Positions 61,998 through 64,000 of a stretch of 64,000 nucleotides of DNA are shown in pieces (the stretch's first letter is position 1; each line of letters starts with the position of its first letter). Source of the DNA: Planotetraspora silvatica. Its GTDB lineage: Bacteria > Actinomycetota > Actinomycetes > Streptosporangiales > Streptosporangiaceae. Location of the stretch: positions 31,147 to 95,146 of the forward strand of contig NZ_BOOQ01000035.1 of assembly GCF_016863315.1 (NCBI RefSeq), given 5' to 3'. Both the position numbers and the translations under genes were made by a program. The notes beneath the pieces are model-generated. The model did not search any database. It saw only the letters and a list, made by a program, of their open reading frames with translations, and had not been told where the DNA came from.

Positions 61998-62750
61998 TTA
62001 TCCCTTTTCGGGAGCGGAGGGAGATTCGAGGGCAGGGGGAGTGGTGTATCGGGTGGCCAGAACGCCGAGATAGTCGATGACCGCCTGTTTCCAGGTGCCG
62101 TCGTCGAACATGTGCCGCAACGCGTCGTCGACCTGGTCGCGGAGGGCGACGGACCCGGTGGCGATGCCGTACGTCTGGGGAGTCAGCGGCCTCCCGCTGA
62201 ACCGGAACCGGCTCGGGTACTGCGCCTCCAGACCGGCGAGGACGGGGGCGTCGGCCACGATGGCGTCGGTCCTGCCGTCGGCGAGCAGAGGCGCGCAGGC
62301 GGCGGGGACGTTGGCCTGCGCGAGGAAGACGTCCCGCCACTTCGTGCCGAAACGGGCCACGAGCGGCTTCGCCGAGGCCTTGGTGGCGCATACGCGCTTG
62401 CGGCTGAGGTCGCCGGCACCGTTGATCGACAGGTCGCCGGCACGGACGAGGATGTCGGTGCTCGTCACGAGATAGGGACCCGCCACGGGGCCGGGGCCGT
62501 CCGGGCCGATGACGATGTCCGCCTGGGTGGGGTCGTACGTGTAGGTGATCTGGTCGTCGCGGTAGCCGAGTTCGCGGGCGACGTACGTCGCGACGGCGAT
62601 GTCGAAGCCGGCGTACCTTCCGTCGGGAAGGCGGGTGACCAGACCTGGCTGTCCTTGGCGCACGCCGATGACCAGGGGGCCGCCGCCGATCCCGCAACCT
62701 GCGAGAAACGCGGCCACCAGGCAGGTCACCAGGCCGACGCCACGCCACAC
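61998..62750 (-). CDS. Amino-acid-type solute-binding lipoprotein
   Basis: About 250 residues of the periplasmic-binding family 3 (GRYAGFDIAVATYVARELGY, DIVIGPDGPG). A GTG start at 62750 gives a compact lipoprotein signal ending in LAGC; starts up to 62801 are possible. No permease or ATPase is adjacent, so it is an orphan binding protein, possibly a sensor component rather than an importer subunit. It lies 39 bases upstream of the S9 peptidase on the same strand. Confidence 0.78.
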   Translation of the reverse strand: MWRGVGLVTCLVAAFLAGCGIGGGPLVIGVRQGQPGLVTRLPDGRYAGFDIAVATYVARELGYRDDQITYTYDPTQADIVIGPDGPGPVAGPYLVTSTDILVRAGDLSINGAGDLSRKRVCATKASAKPLVARFGTKWRDVFLAQANVPAACAPLLADGRTDAIVADAPVLAGLEAQYPSRFRFSGRPLTPQTYGIATGSVALRDQVDDALRHMFDDGTWKQAVIDYLGVLATRYTTPPALESPSAPEKG

Positions 62751-62961
62751 CCGCTCAATATCGAGGTCTCGTACGGCATGCGCCAAGCAGCGACATGGCA
62801 AGTTCTCCTAATGGCCGTGCGGAGGATCGGGTCGGGTTCCGGCGCGTGGCCACTCGGGAGTGGACGTTGATCAGGGCGATCGGTAGGGGCGTGAGGAAGA
62901 TCGGACGGGCCGGCAGTGGTTCATCCGGCCTGGAACTTCTGTGGCCACGGCGAGCCGCCAC

Positions 62962-63756
62962 TCAGCTGATCGAGTCCTCGGCCGCCATCGAGACGGCGGT
63001 CGGTCCGTGATCTGAACTCGGCTCGGCGGTGCCGTCCGACGTCGTTTCGGTTCTGGTGTAGAGGACCTCGCGGCCCTGCTCCGCGGCGCGGGTGATGCTT
63101 TCGCTGACGAAGTCGAGGAAACGGGCGACGTTCTCCAGGCGGGTGGCGGCCGGGGTGCCGGGGCCGAGGATGGCGACGCCTTGGCGTGCGGCCTCGACGA
63201 CCTGGTCGTTGGCCCGGGCGCTGCGGATCATCGACTGGTACCAGAGGTCGTCGTCGACGACGTAGCGCTCGCGGCGGCGTTCGTCGCGTTTGCGGCGGAC
63301 GAGGTCCAGGCTCTCGAGGAACGTGATCGCTTTGGAGACGGACGCCGGGCTGACCTGGAGGCGCTGGGCGAGTTCGGAGGCGGTGAGGCTGCCGGTGTCG
63401 GTGGTGTAGAGGCAGCCCAGCACCCGGGCCATCATCTTGGGCAGGCCCGAGGTCATGAAGACGGTGGTGAGGGTCTCCTCGTATTCGTGGACGGCCTCGG
63501 CGTCGCGTCCGTAGGGCTGCGGGGGCGCCTGCGACCCCCGGGGCGCGGCCTGAGTGCGCCGGTGGGTGCGCTGCTGGGTGGCGCGGTGGGCCAGGTCGGC
63601 GCGGTATCCGGTGGGGCCGCCGTTGCGCATCACCTCACGGGTGATCGTCGAGGTCGGACGGTCGAGCCGGCGGGCGATCTCCGCGTAGGGGAGGCTGTCG
63701 GCCAGCCCCACCGCGATCTGCTGGCGTTCCTGCTGGGTGAGCCTGCCTCCCGGCAT
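62962..63756 (-). CDS. GbsR/MarR-type regulator with IS30-like N-terminal helix-turn-helix
   Basis: About 264 residues. Residues 6-62 (LTQQERQQIAVGLADSL, IARRLDRPTSTITREVMRNG, GYRADLAHRAT) look like the HTH_38 domain of IS30-family transposases. A linker leads to a GbsR/MarR winged helix (about 90-250, LTASELAQRLQVSPASVSKAITFLE). No transposase catalytic residues follow, so this is a regulator. ATG 63756 has GGGGG upstream; ATGs at 63771 and 63789 are alternatives. An array of palindromes lies just upstream. Confidence 0.85.
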   Translation of the reverse strand: MPGGRLTQQERQQIAVGLADSLPYAEIARRLDRPTSTITREVMRNGGPTGYRADLAHRATQQRTHRRTQAAPRGSQAPPQPYGRDAEAVHEYEETLTTVFMTSGLPKMMARVLGCLYTTDTGSLTASELAQRLQVSPASVSKAITFLESLDLVRRKRDERRRERYVVDDDLWYQSMIRSARANDQVVEAARQGVAILGPGTPAATRLENVARFLDFVSESITRAAEQGREVLYTRTETTSDGTAEPSSDHGPTAVSMAAEDSIS

Positions 63757-63840
63757 CACGACCCCCTTCATGCCCCACGGGTGCTCCATGGCGCTGCTCG
63801 GTGTTTCCTGACGCCTCCACCATAGCGTTCAGCTTCAATG

Positions 63841-63976
63841 CATTGCAATGATCGAGTGGGCATCATTGCGTTAACTGCGAAGGCTGTTGCAACAGTTTTC
63901 CAGCATCTACCTGCATGAATGTCGAATCTGTGCAACGTCGATGTTGCATGACTTTGGAAAGCAACGTAGCGTTTCC
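63841..63976. promoter_or_regulatory. Array of palindromes upstream of the regulator
   Basis: Four inverted repeats in 136 bases: CATTGCAATG (63841-63850), CTGTTGCAACAG (63884-63895), TGCAACGTCGATGTTGCA (63931-63948), and GGAAA/TTTCC arms (63956-63976). The first two are centred on TTGCAA and the third has TTGCA at both ends. The block is unusually A/T-rich and probably holds divergent promoters for the regulator and a gene beyond the window. Confidence 0.6.
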
Positions 63977-64000
63977 AGTGTCAGAAACAACACGGCACCA

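Noticed and set aside
62962..63756. IS30 transposase remnant
   Set aside because: Only the N-terminal helix-turn-helix resembles IS30; the rest is an intact MarR/GbsR domain, and no terminal inverted repeats were seen.
1..64000. CRISPR arrays, tRNA or rRNA genes
   Set aside because: No regularly spaced repeat array was seen, and reading the intergenic gaps turned up no tRNA-like cloverleaf or rRNA sequence.

Overview
The window is actinomycete chromosome. It is very GC-rich, uses GTG and TTG starts, packs genes with 4-bp start/stop overlaps, and carries actinobacterial core blocks (ftsK-rodZ-like-rimO-pgsA-cinA-clgR, and lhr...DUF3046-recA-recX-rny). The style suggests a Streptosporangiaceae-type soil actinomycete, but no rRNA or species marker is present, so the family is a guess. 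No transposase, integrase, tRNA or CRISPR array was found.

Region 1 (about 0-14 kb) is a pectin/uronate utilisation island. It holds a secreted pectate lyase, uronate dehydrogenase, glucarate dehydratase, a galactarolactone-cycloisomerase-like enolase, two 5-dehydro-4-deoxyglucarate dehydratases and a 2-oxoglutarate-semialdehyde dehydrogenase. Together these give an oxidative route from galacturonate/glucuronate to 2-oxoglutarate. A three-gene sugar ABC importer without its ATPase and an IclR-type regulator complete it. A 19-bp TGTTC..TGAA inverted repeat lies before both kdgD-type genes (the first in the gap shared with udh) and before a PfkB sugar kinase at 18 kb. Region 2 (14.3-18 kb) is a small cassette with an FCY1-like cytosine deaminase, a 2OG/Fe oxygenase-fold protein and an NCS1 permease, followed by that convergent kinase.

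Region 3 (18-24.7 kb) is the conserved ftsK-to-clgR housekeeping block. Region 4 (24.7-47 kb) is accessory DNA lying between clgR and the lhr/recA block. It contains Nei glycosylase, an Rrf2 regulator, an iron-sulfur photolyase, an amino-sugar locus (two ROK repressors flanking a NagZ-like GH3 enzyme and an ABC importer), a VanX-like dipeptidase, and a divergent eight-gene cluster at 36-46 kb. That cluster combines a stand-alone ACP, a stand-alone condensation domain, a dimethylformamidase-like protein, an acyl/aminoacyl-adenylating enzyme, a C-PCP didomain protein and a full E1alpha-E1beta-E2 2-oxoacid dehydrogenase set without E3. It looks like a compact non-ribosomal pathway fed by a lipoyl-borne acyl unit, and it is the best candidate for an undescribed system. 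An HxlR regulator and an NAD(P)-binding protein follow.

Region 5 (47-60 kb) holds lhr, a VOC protein, DUF3046, a four-gene regulator/ABC exporter cassette, SOS-controlled recA, recX and rny. Region 6 (60-64 kb) holds an S9 peptidase, a small solute-binding lipoprotein and a regulator that joins an IS30-type helix-turn-helix to a GbsR/MarR domain. Upstream of it is an AT-rich array of palindromes, several centred on TTGCAA.
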